NCBI GenBank assembly: GCA_009617715.1
Contig: VTFK01000519.1
Span: forward strand, 88,501 to 152,500
Length of the DNA: 64,000 nt
Reading direction: 5' to 3'
From: Plectrocnemia conspersa
Taxonomy: Eukaryota > Arthropoda > Insecta > Trichoptera > Polycentropodidae
Shown here: one piece after another, positions 55,401 to 64,000 of the stretch
How positions within the stretch are numbered: position 1 is the stretch's first letter
How the letters are laid out: every line of letters starts with the position of its first letter
Program-made: the position numbers and the translations under genes
The notes under the pieces: generated by a model
What the model saw: only the letters and a program-made list of their open reading frames with translations
What the model was told of the DNA's origin: nothing
The model's database searches: none

Positions 55401-58400
55401 CATTACAGATTTGGCAAATATCAACAATTTTTATATTAAAGACAAATCTAAATACACGCGTCGAGTGTAGTCAGAGCAAATTTATTAAAGCCAAAACATT
55501 TACTTTGCATCGATCGGTCGAAAATCAACCGCTTCCCTCTTCACGTCAATCCTGATTTAACTACAACGTTTGAAATCAAGAGTTCAACTCGATCTTCCGA
55601 GCGACTGGTTTTAGAGTTGCAGACAATGCTACAATAACATCACGAATTAATAGTTAATATACAAATTTAATTTAAGTATAGGTTAGCACATTGTAGAAAT
55701 TATAAATTATAGTGCTCTTTAAAATAAATATGTATGAATGAACGTTATATTTATTTTTATATAACCTATATTTATATTATATTGTATATTTATATATAAT
55801 ATTTTGTGCACCTGTTTACTCTAGGTCTATTCGAAAAACTTTCCCACTTATTTTCTCACAATAAATATAGGTCAAGTGGGGGAAAAAACTTTTAATGCGT
55901 TAACGCCATAGGTATAAAAAAAGTATTTTCAGTTATCACTAATAAAATCAAAAATATGTTTTATTAAATCAATTTATTAAAATAAATTTACAAACTTCTA
56001 GTTATTGTAACAACAACAAACTAAAACTAAAGAGCAATAGTCCATTTGATATCAATTATTATGTTGCGGGATATAGGTTTTAGTTTGTTTTAAATAAAAT
56101 ACAGTGTTTTGAAGGTAGAGCAACTAAATCATAAAAATACTAAGTTAATTATAATTTCACATTTTTTTATATCATAGAAATACAAAGTATTGTTTTTTCT
56201 AAAAATAATATTTTTCATTAATATTTTAATATAATACTTGAAACAAAGTATTAGAAGAAACTGTAATTAGCCATTTTATATTAAGAATATACTAAGATTT
56301 ATAATTTTAAAGTACTCTTACAAATATTGTAAGTATTCAAAAATCAATAGTATGCTTTCCTGTAAATTAATTATTTTGTATATGAATACTACTTTTATTT
56401 TGTGCGAATTTTATTATATAAAGACCGACCCTGTGAAATTTCTCTACGATCTCTTAGGAATTCTCTTTAAATGGGAAAGTCTACAAACGATCTTGGCATT
56501 TATATAACATTAAATTTAAATTTATTTCTCTGTTGGACAATATTTTTCAAGACTTAAAAAATACTAAGGTACTTAAGTTGATTAAAAATTTAAGGCATTT
56601 CTATAATGTAGTGACACTTATTATGGCATATAAGAATTTATTAGATTAATAAAATATATTTTCAGTAGTATTAATATTATTTACTATCAAATAATAAACA
56701 CAAATATATTTTTAATTTAGTAATATGAATATTTTTTATTTAAGGTCACAAAGAGTTTCCGAAGAAAATGTTTGTGTTATTTAATTTTGTAGTACTTTGT
56801 CCTTCATATTAAAATATATATATATATATATACAAATAAAATAACTTAACTCATACATTTAGATAGATTTTAATAAAATATTGATTTCGAATGACCTTCA
56901 TATTCTTTCGACTTTAAAACACCATATTGTAGGTATGTTTTTAAACCTTGAATTATTTAGGAATAAATTTAAAAAATTATAGCAACTTTCAGATTCTCGT
57001 ATATAGCTTATTATTTTTTTAAATATAAAGTTGTTATGAAAACTATATAATTTAAGCCTGTGGATGTAAAGAGAAAATTTATATTGAAAAGTTTTCTAAA
57101 TAGTTTGTTTTATATATATCATGTTATGTTGAATACATTAATGTCGTTGTTATATAACATAAGTTTTAAACTTTAATTTATTTAATATTCACAATTTCTT
57201 GATTTAAAGTACAAAATATAGGTATAGTGGTTAACTAAATCATTTGAAACTTTAAATACATAATAAATTGAAATAATTTCATAACAAATCTAATCGTTTT
57301 TAAATTAAGTTTTATAAATAAAACAGATTTTTTGCTTAATGACAAATTTAAATTCAATGGTAAATTTTAAGATAAAAATATTTATTATTAATTATTTACC
57401 TCGTAAATCGAAATTAGGAAACCACTACTTTATAATCCATTTCCCAATAAACTACTGTGTAACTGCTGCTGTTACAAACATATTTGTCGACTATCTATGG
57501 ATAGATTACGGTACTTTACCAAGAAGATATCAATTGAATTTATTTTATATCAGGGATTTCATAACCAGATATTCGAGCTTAAATAATTTGAATAAACCTT
57601 ACATTAATAATATTTGTGAATAATACTATTTCTCAAAATCTCTACCGAAGATTGTCAGATTTAATGTGAAATTTAACACGTTTGATTAGTTAAACTTAAT
57701 AGACATCGAAATATTTGAAGATCCGCATTGAAATATCCCTAATGATTTTCGTTGACATGGTATTATTGTATTCGAGACAGGATAATTTATCTCTACTGAA
57801 AATTTACAACGCAATTTATTATTCATTAATCTTATCCATAGCAACAATGTAATTGCGTGAAAATATTTATATTGAAAGAAATGCACAATTATTTTTGCAT
57901 CTGATTTATTTTTAATTATTTAAATTATAATTTTTATGATTTGTTAATTGATTCAATAATTTAAATACTTACCCACAACGTAAAAATTAAATAAATCAAT
58001 TGATCGATTAAATAAATGTTTTCATCTGCAACTTTTTACTCAATTAACAAAATAATGTAATAAAATTTACCGTTAAGTTGTTTTTATTAAAAAAATATAA
58101 AATAAAATGTTAAAGTAAAAGTAAATACTTCTGAAGGGGTTGAATGTGCCTTTTCTTAGAATTACACTACTTCTTAGTAATTTGTCTTCTAGCTTCAAAT
58201 TACTCAATTCTCTTATTCCCTTTAGGTTAGGTGTACGACAATAATTGAGTCACAAGAATTTTATAAATGTTTTCTTCTCCTATGTATGTCTCAAGTGTAT
58301 ATGAATTTTATGTCTCAATTCCACGAGATGAGTTCATTAGATAAAATGGTCATTTACTCATATTCCTATAAACATATTTTCATGAAAGATGCTAGCTTAC

Positions 58401-61400
58401 AAAATTAAATTTAAAGGCATGCTAATTTATATTTTAGTTATATTTTATATTCACAGAGTATTATTATTTTCATGAAGAAACGTTATACGTCAAATTTAAA
58501 TAACACAAAAATATAGCTAGGATTAATCGAATTTTGTTTGATTAACCAATATGCTTAACGCGATTATTCATAGAGCGAAAGTAATATTTAACTGTCAGAC
58601 ACTTCTCACTATCCTGTCGCAAATTATTATAAATGACACGTTTAGTATTACAAATGTCACATTCAAGAGCGTTTCCTTTTTAAAATCAAATTCAAGGAGC
58701 CCTCAGTTTGGACGTTAAGATTCAGATTTTTTAACACTGTAAACTTTGTCACTGTCATCATCTTTAACGATTACAACATATCACTGAGTCATCAGGCGTA
58801 ATTTGTGAGACACGAAGGACAAAATTAAAAGGCTGCCAAGAGTATTTTTTCGTGATGTATAAAAAAAATATACATAGAAAATTTTCTCGCTTGGCGTCAT
58901 AACGCCAGACCATTAGGGCTCTTTTAGTACATGTTGCGCAAAAAATATAGCACAGCTATTAATTTTGAATTTGCCTCCTGACAATTTTTCATAATTTCGT
59001 GTTGGCATTTCTCAAGTGTAGATCTATGCACAACTATACATATATATTTAGCAGACGAAGGAGATGAAATGCGAAGTTTAATTATTGCATTCGTAAGCGT
59101 GATCCGCAAATTATTTTCGCCCAAAGCTCTTAACGTGTCCGACTGCCTGAATAATAAATAAATCGTTGCTCGGCAGCGCAATGGTTAAAAATAAACCGGG
59201 ATAAAAATATACTAAGAATAATCACCGTGAAAAATGACGTTATAAGCTTTCGCAATCTTTCAATTTATTATGTATAAATTAATTTAGTAGCGAACTTAAT
59301 AAGCTTAATTAATAGAGCTTCTTGCGTGTTTTTTAAGAGAATATTATATAACTTAGTTTTAAACACAGTATTAAATTTTAAAATGTGTTTCCGAGAAGTC
59401 AGTTAAAACGCGGATAACCACTTTTTTAATTTGTTTTCGTAATTCTTAGAACATTTTTCATGCTAAGCAATGAAGACTTAAATATGGCAATAATATTTTG
59501 TATAATGTTTTTTTTTTGTTTCGTGTCTTCTCAGCGAATTTTTCATGATACAGATTTTTAACACTAAGATTGGATTAAGCTTATTATGCGTGACGTAGCT
59601 CTATCGCATTAAAATATTTCTCCAAGAGATTAGGATAATCTAAAAAAACTATCTGTCAGATTTTCATATAAAATTCGAGCTCGTGTCTTTCAGGTATTAG
59701 TGACCGACTTATACCAATAGTCTATTTGTGATTTGGTCCTGTTTCACAATGTCATAATAAGTATATAAATACATATGAGTGGCGTGCAATGACTTTTGAA
59801 ACAGGGGGGGGGGGAACAAAAACTATATTTTAATTTTTTTTCTTTATTCGATAAACATATTATGTATTTATTTTAAAACGTCAACCGCATAAACAGTTGA
59901 TGATGGGCGACTGTAAACACGTACACAAGTACCGGCTGAAGTTCTAGTGCGCATGCGCGACTAATTCAATTCCCGATAGCCAGCGCGCCCACGCTACAAT
60001 CGGCTTTAGCCGCTCCCTTGGTATGGTTGTCTTTAGCCGATTTTCTGATCAATTACATTTCATACTTATGTAATTGATAAAAATATTTTATATTTAAAAT
60101 CGTTTTACAATCTACCGAATGAATGGACCGCAAGCCACTGATACATATGTATACATTGGATTTTTTTATTAAAGAGAAGGCATCACGATTAATGCTATAA
60201 AATAAAATTTCAGTACCATGAGATATATTATGCATTTATGTTACTGTTGTGTCACTAAACATATATAGGCCACGTAGTTCATTAACGAGGTCGTCAAAAA
60301 TTTATGTTTTATGTGTTTAATGTGTTTAATTAAATTATATTTTTAACCTTTCAAGGCATATGTTTTTTAGGTTTCGGTACACATAACATGATTATTATTT
60401 TTTTAAATATTCATATGTGAAATTCTTTTGAGAAAATAATATATTTTTGTCGTTTCTAATGTCACGTAGAAGCATAGTCTCGGAGATTACAACACGTTAT
60501 CAGGAAAAAATCCTTTGTCGATTTTGCCTTCAGGCCTTTACGTGGAATACATACATATATATTTAGGCCAGCATTGCCTTCGAAAAGAGTTTATGAACCC
60601 ATAAAATGACGCTCGGAAAAATTGATACAAATAACCTCACGGTGACCTTTAGATGTTAACAGAAAGCTCACAATTGCTTTTAACACGTCACGCGCACTCG
60701 GAAAGTTTGACCCTTTTGTGAACGTAATGTTTGTTTTTAAAAACTAATTTATTTTTTTATATTTACCTGGGGATCATGTGAAAAAACGCGTAATAAACGA
60801 ACATAAAAAGTTTTCAAACGTATCTTTTATCACTGAATTTTTTTTAAATATTTATTTGACAAATAATACATTCTAAATCTAAAGGATTTGTTAACTAAGA
60901 ATCATAGAATCAGATAAAATATATTCCTAGACATTTTTAATTAGATTCATGGCCACAGATGCGTTAGATTTTACAAAAAAATACTGTAATTTAATTCTAT
61001 ATTTTTAAGAAAATAATTTATGTAATTTATTATAAAATGTTCATTAATTTAAAATGACGTGACTTTCCAGCATTTTTTTAATGGGGAATTATTATATAAT
61101 TTGTATTCGTTGTCCATTTTTAATATAAACTAACTAATGCATATTAATATTTTAAATGTCTATTAAAATTTCATTCACGAGAAAAATCTTTTAAATAATA
61201 AATATAAATATGCAAAAGAAATTGTATACTATTTAAAAATATTTATATTTACGAATAATTTCAAGGACCTTATTCAGCATATATTTGCATAAGGCAAATT
61301 TGTATATTTTTCATGGAAACTTTTTTCACACGAATTTCTTTCCGAAGCCGACTTAATTGATGCGATAAACTTTTATTACGTTCTAAAAATAAACTGGTAT

Positions 61401-61956
61401 TTTTTACATATTAATTAAATCCTCTGAATTTAGTGTTTAACCGACCGATGTAAAAAAATAATGCAATATATAGAACCGATTCTGTTATGCACTATATTTT
61501 TTATACTTATATATTTAAATGATAATTTTCACACGTGTTTTACATATCTCGTATATAAAATATGATTTTTATGAATATGTCGAATACAAATAATAACTAT
61601 CATACAAAATAAGTTTCTTCAAGTTTCAAGACACTTTTAACTAAATTAAAAAATTTAATTTTTTTATATTTTATATTTAATAAATAAATAATATATACAC
61701 TAACGTTTACTAGTGTATTTTTTTCTTACCTGCTGCGTGCAGCTTTCTCAGAGGATCCACAATGGCGAAAAACCTGTCAGCTGATAGTGCTGTCAGTGTG
61801 AAAACTGACACTCCAATGGAAACATCCTTTGATGTTTCCGAAAGGATACACATTGGTTCACCCCATGGCCAAGACTCAACTGTGTAAACTAACGATGTGA
61901 AAGGCACGCATGTGATGATCACCAAAAGGTCAGCCAAAGCCAACGATAGAATGTAT
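22412..61956 (-). CDS. CCHa-R: CCHamide-type neuropeptide receptor (class A GPCR), seven exons, 5' end missing
   Basis: Seven minus-strand exons join in phase (intron phases 2 before the first, then 1,0,0,2,2,2) into 1012 nt, giving 336 residues and TAA. The product is TM2 to TM7 plus tail of a plasma-membrane peptide receptor. Visible landmarks: LALAD in TM2 (residues 5-9), TM3 Cys36 and extracellular-loop-2 Cys123 (the usual disulfide pair), DRF at 60-62 followed by AIVDPLRK, TM4 Trp93, CFLPYH in TM6 (203-208), NPVALY in TM7 (246-251), and a tail Cys267 that could be palmitoylated. The DVSIGVSVFTLTALS stretch and FSVCYPFP loop are typical of insect CCHamide receptors, relatives of vertebrate bombesin receptors. 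In flies these receptors respond to gut- or fat-derived CCHamides and are thought to signal through Gq. I cannot separate CCHa1-R from CCHa2-R: TM7 (IVGFC...NSCVNPVALYCVSG) leans to the latter, loop 2 to the former. The N-terminus and TM1 lie outside the window. Confidence 0.93.
23591..23639. promoter_or_regulatory. Cluster of bZIP-like sites in two inverted pairs
   Basis: TTGCGTAA CGAA TTACGCAA at 23620-23639 is a perfect 8-bp inverted repeat with a 4-nt spacer; each arm fits a C/EBP-PAR-type bZIP site. Just before it, TGACGCAC (23591-23598) and TTACGTCA (23609-23616) form a second inverted CRE/AP-1-like pair. It lies at the edge of a block of higher GC in the receptor's last intron. An enhancer role is inference. 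Confidence 0.35.
24430..24845 (+). repeat. Dispersed repeat family A, copy 1, with internal TATA box
   Basis: Shares with 37275-37635 an ordered series of blocks. These include GATCACCAAAACAAAGATAA followed by AACCGCCGG, TTATCTGAGT, AAGGCGAGTT-like, GTTATAAAAAGGGCAGTGG and TATAAAATTTCTCGAT. TATAAAAA (24667-24674) followed by GGGCAGT resembles a core promoter, which would suit an LTR or other transcribed element. No coding segment or terminal repeats were found. Confidence 0.65.
26180..26314 (-). CDS. CCHa-R: Receptor exon F: cytoplasmic tail
   Basis: Acceptor ttaatttatag precedes 26314; donor gtaatattt follows 26180. It encodes YLLCKSGSSRDLGASRHAAS then LSLTNSRRNYTHVSTRRHIA and TSIR. Cys267 shortly after helix 8 is a plausible palmitoylation site. 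The segment is rich in Ser, Thr and Arg, as expected of a tail phosphorylated on desensitisation (inference). It is less conserved than the membrane segments; phase and splice sites are the main support. Confidence 0.85.
26315..29062. other. Receptor intron E-F (2.75 kb)
   Basis: AT-rich, with no recognisable element. A small GC-raised patch at 27890-28100 carries a minus-strand open frame that resembles nothing I know. Confidence 0.65.
29063..29200 (-). CDS. CCHa-R: Receptor exon E: extracellular loop 3, TM7, helix 8
   Basis: Acceptor cattttttcag precedes 29200 and donor gtaagcttt follows 29063. One base completes a Ser codon, 45 codons follow, and two bases start an Arg codon. Loop 3 is PNAIENYNTFWH; TM7 is IFRIVGFCLSFMNSCVNPVA followed by LY, giving the NPxxxY-type motif NPVALY; then CVSGTFRKHFN begins helix 8. 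Confidence 0.94.
29766..29905 (+). pseudogene. Non-LTR retrotransposon reverse-transcriptase relic
   Basis: In one frame: IFRYCEVPQGLNLGPLLFF, stop, FKQ, stop, IPSDL. This matches the hallmark RT region with consensus VPQGSVLGPLLF...YINDIPSDL, found in Jockey/CR1-like LINEs (family knowledge). Stops at 29844-29846 and after FKQ show it is dead. Only about 45 codons are recognisable; the rest of the element is lost or too decayed. Confidence 0.7.
32503..32521 (+). repeat. 19-bp block repeated at 39735-39753
   Basis: CCGCTTCTCTCTTCGCATC occurs exactly twice, each followed by a loosely similar GGT(T/C)CAGCT tract. A weaker relative, ACCGCTTCCCTCTTCACGTC, lies near 55528. Likely fragments of an old repeat. 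Confidence 0.45.
33061..33308 (+). pseudogene. piggyBac transposase C-terminal relic
   Basis: The frame from 33171 encodes RRKCRVCSACGIRKGTVYIC then RSC, ending at TAA 33306. The Cys spacing (codons at 33192, 33201, 33210, 33240, 33249) and the R-K-C..C...GIRK.T.Y.C..C layout match the Cys-rich C-terminal domain of piggyBac-like transposases. A second frame just upstream gives PPARLSDKL, resembling the linker before that domain, so at least one frameshift separates them. The final Cys-His part is missing. Confidence 0.6.
33477..33546 (+). repeat. Tandem duplication, two 35-bp units
   Basis: ATTATAGTAGCAATTAAATT plus TTAATAATCAGGATA (33477-33511) is followed directly by the same unit with a few changes (33512-33546). 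Confidence 0.85.
33930..34000 (+). repeat. Dispersed repeat family C, copy 1
   Basis: ATTAGCTCTTTTTTTCAATA then AAATGGACTTGCCTCACTTT and CAAATTCAGCGGCTCATATA parallels 63555-63625. A shorter relative, AACATGCCTCACTTTCAAAA TCAAC, sits at 33801-33825. Confidence 0.5.
34639..34742 (-). CDS. CCHa-R: Receptor exon D: end of loop 3 and TM6
   Basis: Acceptor ttattattgttgcag precedes 34742 and donor gtaagtgaaa follows 34639. It has 34 codons plus two bases. It starts VRARRKVAITVLAF (basic end of loop 3 entering TM6) and continues VFIFALCFLPYHISMMWFYY, where CFLP takes the place of the common CWxP switch motif, as in other CCHamide receptors. Phase 0 from exon C, phase 2 into exon E. Confidence 0.93.
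37275..37635 (+). repeat. Dispersed repeat family A, copy 2
   Basis: Same orientation and block order as 24430-24845, diverged by substitutions and small indels. TATAAAAA sits at 37523-37530 followed by GAGCAGTGATTGTAA. It lies in receptor intron C-D. Two separated copies with matching order show a genuine interspersed family, not a local duplication. Confidence 0.65.
39878..40085 (+). repeat. Dispersed repeat family B, copy 2
   Basis: Begins CACTATTATAACGTAGATTA and ends AGTTATGTATTACATAA. It keeps the GCATAAAAGATGCAG, TAATAGCATAACAAAT and AGAAATATCTAGCAGCAA blocks of copy 1 in order, with substitutions throughout. Confidence 0.6.
41741..41945 (-). repeat. Dispersed repeat family B, copy 3 (inverted)
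   Basis: On the minus strand it reads CTGCATAT, TTGCCATTGCATAAAGGATG then CAG, GGCAATGGCGTTGTATGC, AATTAGCATAACAAATTGTT, and AGAAATATCTAGCAACGAAA. This is the best preserved middle of the family. Copies 2 and 3 are inverted relative to each other, 1.7 kb apart. Confidence 0.6.
42858..42995. mobile_element. 138-bp MITE with near-perfect terminal inverted repeats
   Basis: Left end AGGCGCGTACGGTGAGATAC and the reverse complement of the right end AGGCGCGTACGGTGATATGC match at 17 of 20 positions. The interior has a CTCTCACTC-type tract (GTGACGAGAGTGAGTGAGAG) and is far richer in GC than its surroundings. No clear target-site duplication was seen. A diverged relative lies inside the element at 16.1-17.1 kb. 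Confidence 0.7.
43669..43857 (-). CDS. CCHa-R: Receptor exon C: extracellular loop 2 Cys, TM5, start of loop 3
   Basis: Acceptor tttatattgcag precedes 43857; donor gtgagaaaaac follows 43669. Exactly 63 codons, phase 0 at both ends. It begins FSVCYPFPQEWGEEYA (Cys123 is the loop-2 partner of the TM3 Cys). TM5 follows as MVLLRFLVYYAVPLALIAV and continues FYALMARHLVLSA, then RNVPGELRGAQRQ at the start of intracellular loop 3. The NVPGE signature after TM5 is characteristic of CCHamide receptors. Confidence 0.95.
51825..51967. mobile_element. Degenerate GC-raised foldback element
   Basis: GGCGGACAGACAAATC is mirrored by GGATTTGTCCGCC about 45 nt on. Outer ends CGCGGATAGCAAACAGACGG and the reverse complement of the right end (CGCGGGGCAAAACCG...) are loosely alike. 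The pattern suits an old MITE; boundaries are uncertain. It abuts the palindrome at 51969. Confidence 0.35.
51969..52028. repeat. Perfect 27-bp inverted repeat with 6-nt loop
   Basis: TAAAATACTATTAGTCTTTA followed by CGTATAT (51969-51995) is exactly repeated in inverse at 52002-52028, separated by gcgctt. A perfect arm this long is not expected by chance even in AT-rich DNA. Confidence 0.9.
52232..52450 (+). pseudogene. Possible piggyBac transposase catalytic-domain relic
   Basis: A 72-codon frame encodes LKIAPLALDIQLFNELAKHM then FVFSNIYEELEKICGWCLYI and LDVCIKPIMTHW. The layout parallels the piggyBac segment with L-A-P-I...L-F-N...T-I-D-E...F-R-G-R-C...Y-I-P-x-K-P, with the catalytic TIDE degraded to YEEL. 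This is resemblance by eye only; the frame begins after a stop with no methionine, and no other transposase part lies nearby. It could be an unrelated open stretch. Confidence 0.35.
53039..53169 (-). CDS. CCHa-R: Receptor exon B: intracellular loop 2, TM4, start of extracellular loop 2
   Basis: Acceptor ataatatcatacag precedes 53169 and donor gtaaatatg follows 53039. Two bases complete a split Gly codon, then 43 codons run in phase: CGRRATRFT (loop 2), ITAALIWVLAMLCAAPA (TM4 with Trp93), then STHVRVIEITPTKQ entering extracellular loop 2. It joins exon A in phase 1 and exon C in phase 0. The segment is too short and start-less to be noticed as a plain ORF; the family fit, frame and splice sites identify it. 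Confidence 0.92.
53261..53282. repeat. Short palindrome AGACCG-GGTT-G-AACC-A-CGGTCT
   Basis: Two nested complementary blocks around a single G. It lies in a GC-raised block (53216-53500) in the intron just 5' of receptor exon B in gene orientation. Origin unknown. Confidence 0.6.
53952..54152 (+). pseudogene. Penelope-like element GIY-YIG endonuclease relic
   Basis: One frame encodes NESGIYKISCDNCD, stop (54024-54026), IYIGQINRKISQRKIENRNA, and on to TFNENHHKN before TAA at 54153. GIY (53991-53999), the C-x2-C just after it, YIG (54030-54038) and the downstream Arg/Glu match the endonuclease domain of Penelope-like retroelements. The in-frame stop and isolation from any reverse transcriptase show it is dead. 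Confidence 0.7.
59776..59814 (+). repeat. hAT-like edge followed by an 11-G run
   Basis: GAGTGGCGTGCAATGAC resembles the CAGTGGCG-type ends of some hAT elements. G11 follows at 59804-59814, striking in such AT-rich DNA. GC-raised sequence follows at 59890-60040. No matching right end was found. Confidence 0.3.
61730..61956 (-). CDS. CCHa-R: Receptor exon A: TM2, extracellular loop 1, TM3 and DRF motif
   Basis: Acceptor tttctatttcag ends at 61957 and donor gtaag starts at 61729. The exon has 227 nt: one base finishing the previous codon, 75 codons, then one base of the next. It encodes YILSLALAD...VYTVESWPWG (TM2 and loop 1 with the conserved Trp), Cys36, then TM3 ending ALSADRFFAIVDPLRKLHAA. 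The split codon before Tyr-1 fits the NTY junction usual in this family, so the missing upstream exon should end in the first two bases of a Thr codon. The third residue of the E/DRY motif is Phe rather than Tyr. Confidence 0.94.
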
Positions 61957-63391
61957 CTGAAATAGAAAGAAAATCAATAAAAACATAACATTCAATTAAA
62001 CATTCAACTACGACCACTAATTTTGTGTACAAATTTAGATTTAATAAATTACTAAATTTGGTAATATTATCTATATTGGTAGTATTATGTTTTATATCAA
62101 TGAATTATTTGTAAATATAAAATTACTGCTTAGCCATATTTTTATATATAAATCAGGATTTTGACTAAATGTGGTACTCTGGATTACTGTTAAAATTAAG
62201 AGACTGCTTTCACAGATCATCTTTTTAATAATCCAATCCTACTATTATCATTAGGTGTGCCTTGGGGCACAGTTATAATATTAAACCAGTGCTGTATTTA
62301 TATAGCCTTCAGTAGAAGAATTTTGGTACTGGGATAAAAGAAAGAAGGAAATATATATATATGATAAAATATTTACCTATTGTTCAAATAGACTGATTGC
62401 ATTTTACTAATAATAAAAATATTTATGTTGTTATATATCACTTAATAAATTCGTAAATTAAATTTTAAAATATGTTATGCCATTGAGACTTTTTCTCATA
62501 TTCTATATTAATTTTAAAAGCTATTTCAGATTATTTTTTTAACATAGCTAAATTCAAGGTAAGATTTAAAACAAATCGAGTCTTGTCCATTTAAAATTTA
62601 ATATATTTTTACAGCAAAATAAAATACACTATATTTAATTGAGATGTCAATCTTACTACCCATTATATTAGTGTTTAAATGCATAAAATAAGAGTTTCAT
62701 ATTTCAAGGCACAGTTTAAGAATAAATCTAGCTCATTAGCTGTACGCAATATTCAATATAATTATCATAAAATATTCATCAATAAACCGAAATAAATCAA
62801 TAAACCGAATCTTATTTTATTACAAGATTCATTAAAAGTTGTCATTTTATGTGCATTAAATATCGATGTTTTACGAGTTACATAAATAATTGTTTCTATT
62901 CTTTAAAACAATTAAATTTTTTAAAGTAAAAATTGTTATTTTTGATACTTAATTTGTAAGTAAATATAACATTCCATTAAATATAATTTTTTATGAATAA
63001 ATCTAAAATTATTGCTTTAGAAAATATATATTTTTAGATATAAATAAATTTTTTTATAGAGTGAACGTAAATAACGATTTGTTTCAGAAACCGCAAATTA
63101 ATGTTTTGCTGTAAAAATATCCTTAACATAAAAAAACCTTTCAGAACACTTACCCTAATGCGGTTTCCTTAAAAACATGTTTTTCAAAAAAATATATTTT
63201 AATTAAAGTGTTTATTAATCGAAACTGAATATAGTTCACAGTATATATCAAAATCACAGCGTTAAATTTAATTAACATGAAAATTGAGACTAATTGCTTA
63301 CAGTTTTAACTGTTACAAAATTCATGGAAAAGTTTTAGCTCTCATCTTGAATGAAACTTATGGTATAGTTTAATGAAATAGGTTTTTATAA

Positions 63392-63521
<130 letters not shown>

Positions 63522-63554
63522 ACTGTTACGTTTTTTTTCATGAAAATTTATAAT

Positions 63555-63625
63555 TAGCTTTAAATACAGTTTTTTTTTAACAAAATGGTCTTGCCCCACT
63601 TAAAAATCAACGACTCGTATATTTT
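63555..63625 (+). repeat. Dispersed repeat family C, copy 2
   Basis: AGCTTTAAATACAGTTTTTT, AACAAAATGGTCTTGCCCCA and CTTAAAAATCAACGACTCGT follow the order of 33930-34000. It starts just beyond the (TA) tract. Confidence 0.5.
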
Positions 63626-64000
63626 TCTAGGCAACATTTTTTCATAATAGTATGATATTAGAGTTTGTAGCATTCAATGAACAATATTACAGTGTCATTG
63701 ATTATCTCTGTTCAATTTTTGTAATTATATTTAGCTTTAATTAATATTATAAGAAAAAATCGGGAAGATTCATTGAAGAAATCTGTTCTTCTATAATTGA
63801 ATTACTTCACATTATATTTTGACTACATTTTCATTTATTACCAGTCAATTTTCCGGTGTCACTTCAAAAATGTGATTAATAGCGCCTTTAAGTAGAGCTT
63901 CAACTTAATTTTGACATAGGATTTGTAATAAAATTTTTTTTTTTTATTTACAAATCCGCTTTAATATCATATAATATTATTCTTACTTTATATATATATT

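Larger units (their letters stand above)
53170..61729. other. Receptor intron A-B (8.56 kb)
   Basis: Mostly AT-rich unique-looking sequence. It includes a GC-raised block next to exon B (53216-53500), a Penelope relic (53.95-54.15 kb), a short AT repeat near 56814-56832 and a G11 run with a hAT-like edge (59.8 kb). A GC-raised stretch lies at 59890-60040. Small open frames such as 57339-57623 are AT-driven and unsupported. Confidence 0.7.

Noticed and set aside
57339..57623. 94-codon plus-strand open frame
   Set aside because: Composition matches translated AT-rich DNA; no motif or conserved pattern visible.

Overview
The window is very AT-rich animal DNA (about three-quarters A+T by eye). 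It holds small exons with GT-AG junctions, multi-kilobase introns and many decayed mobile-element pieces. The one securely identified gene is an insect-type neuropeptide receptor, and the repeat mix (piggyBac, Penelope, MITEs, a tRNA-derived SINE) fits an insect. Lepidoptera is my guess, but no marker here proves the order.

The gene lies on the minus strand from about 61956 down to 22412. Seven coding exons (61730-61956, 53039-53169, 43669-43857, 34639-34742, 29063-29200, 26180-26314, 22412-22499) join in phase into a continuous 336-residue C-terminal part of a rhodopsin-class receptor. It runs from TM2 through TM7 and the cytoplasmic tail to a TAA stop. The residues match the CCHamide (bombesin-receptor-like) family. 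Introns are 2.7 to 9.2 kb. The N-terminus, TM1 and promoter must lie beyond base 64000, behind an intron of more than 8 kb.

The introns hold relics: a LINE reverse-transcriptase piece (29.8 kb), a piggyBac C-terminal Cys-rich end (33.1 kb), a possible piggyBac catalytic-domain piece (52.3 kb), a Penelope GIY-YIG endonuclease piece (54.0 kb) and a MITE (42.9 kb). They also hold two copies of a 0.35-kb TATA-bearing repeat, two of the three copies of a 0.2-kb repeat, a perfect 27-bp palindrome, and a (TA)57 tract. The last intron has a GC-raised block with paired bZIP-like sites.

From 1 to 22.4 kb, downstream of the receptor, no gene can be named. This part holds several TIR elements, a SINE relic, two plus-strand open segments with splice-like borders (6.0 and 10.25 kb) that may be exons of an unidentified gene, and a minus-strand coding-like 3' end with an AATAAA and A-run (20.2 kb). 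I saw no CRISPR array, operon, rRNA or intact tRNA. I found no convincing new biological system; the most useful leads are the candidate exons, the nested MITE family and the receptor's DRF variant.
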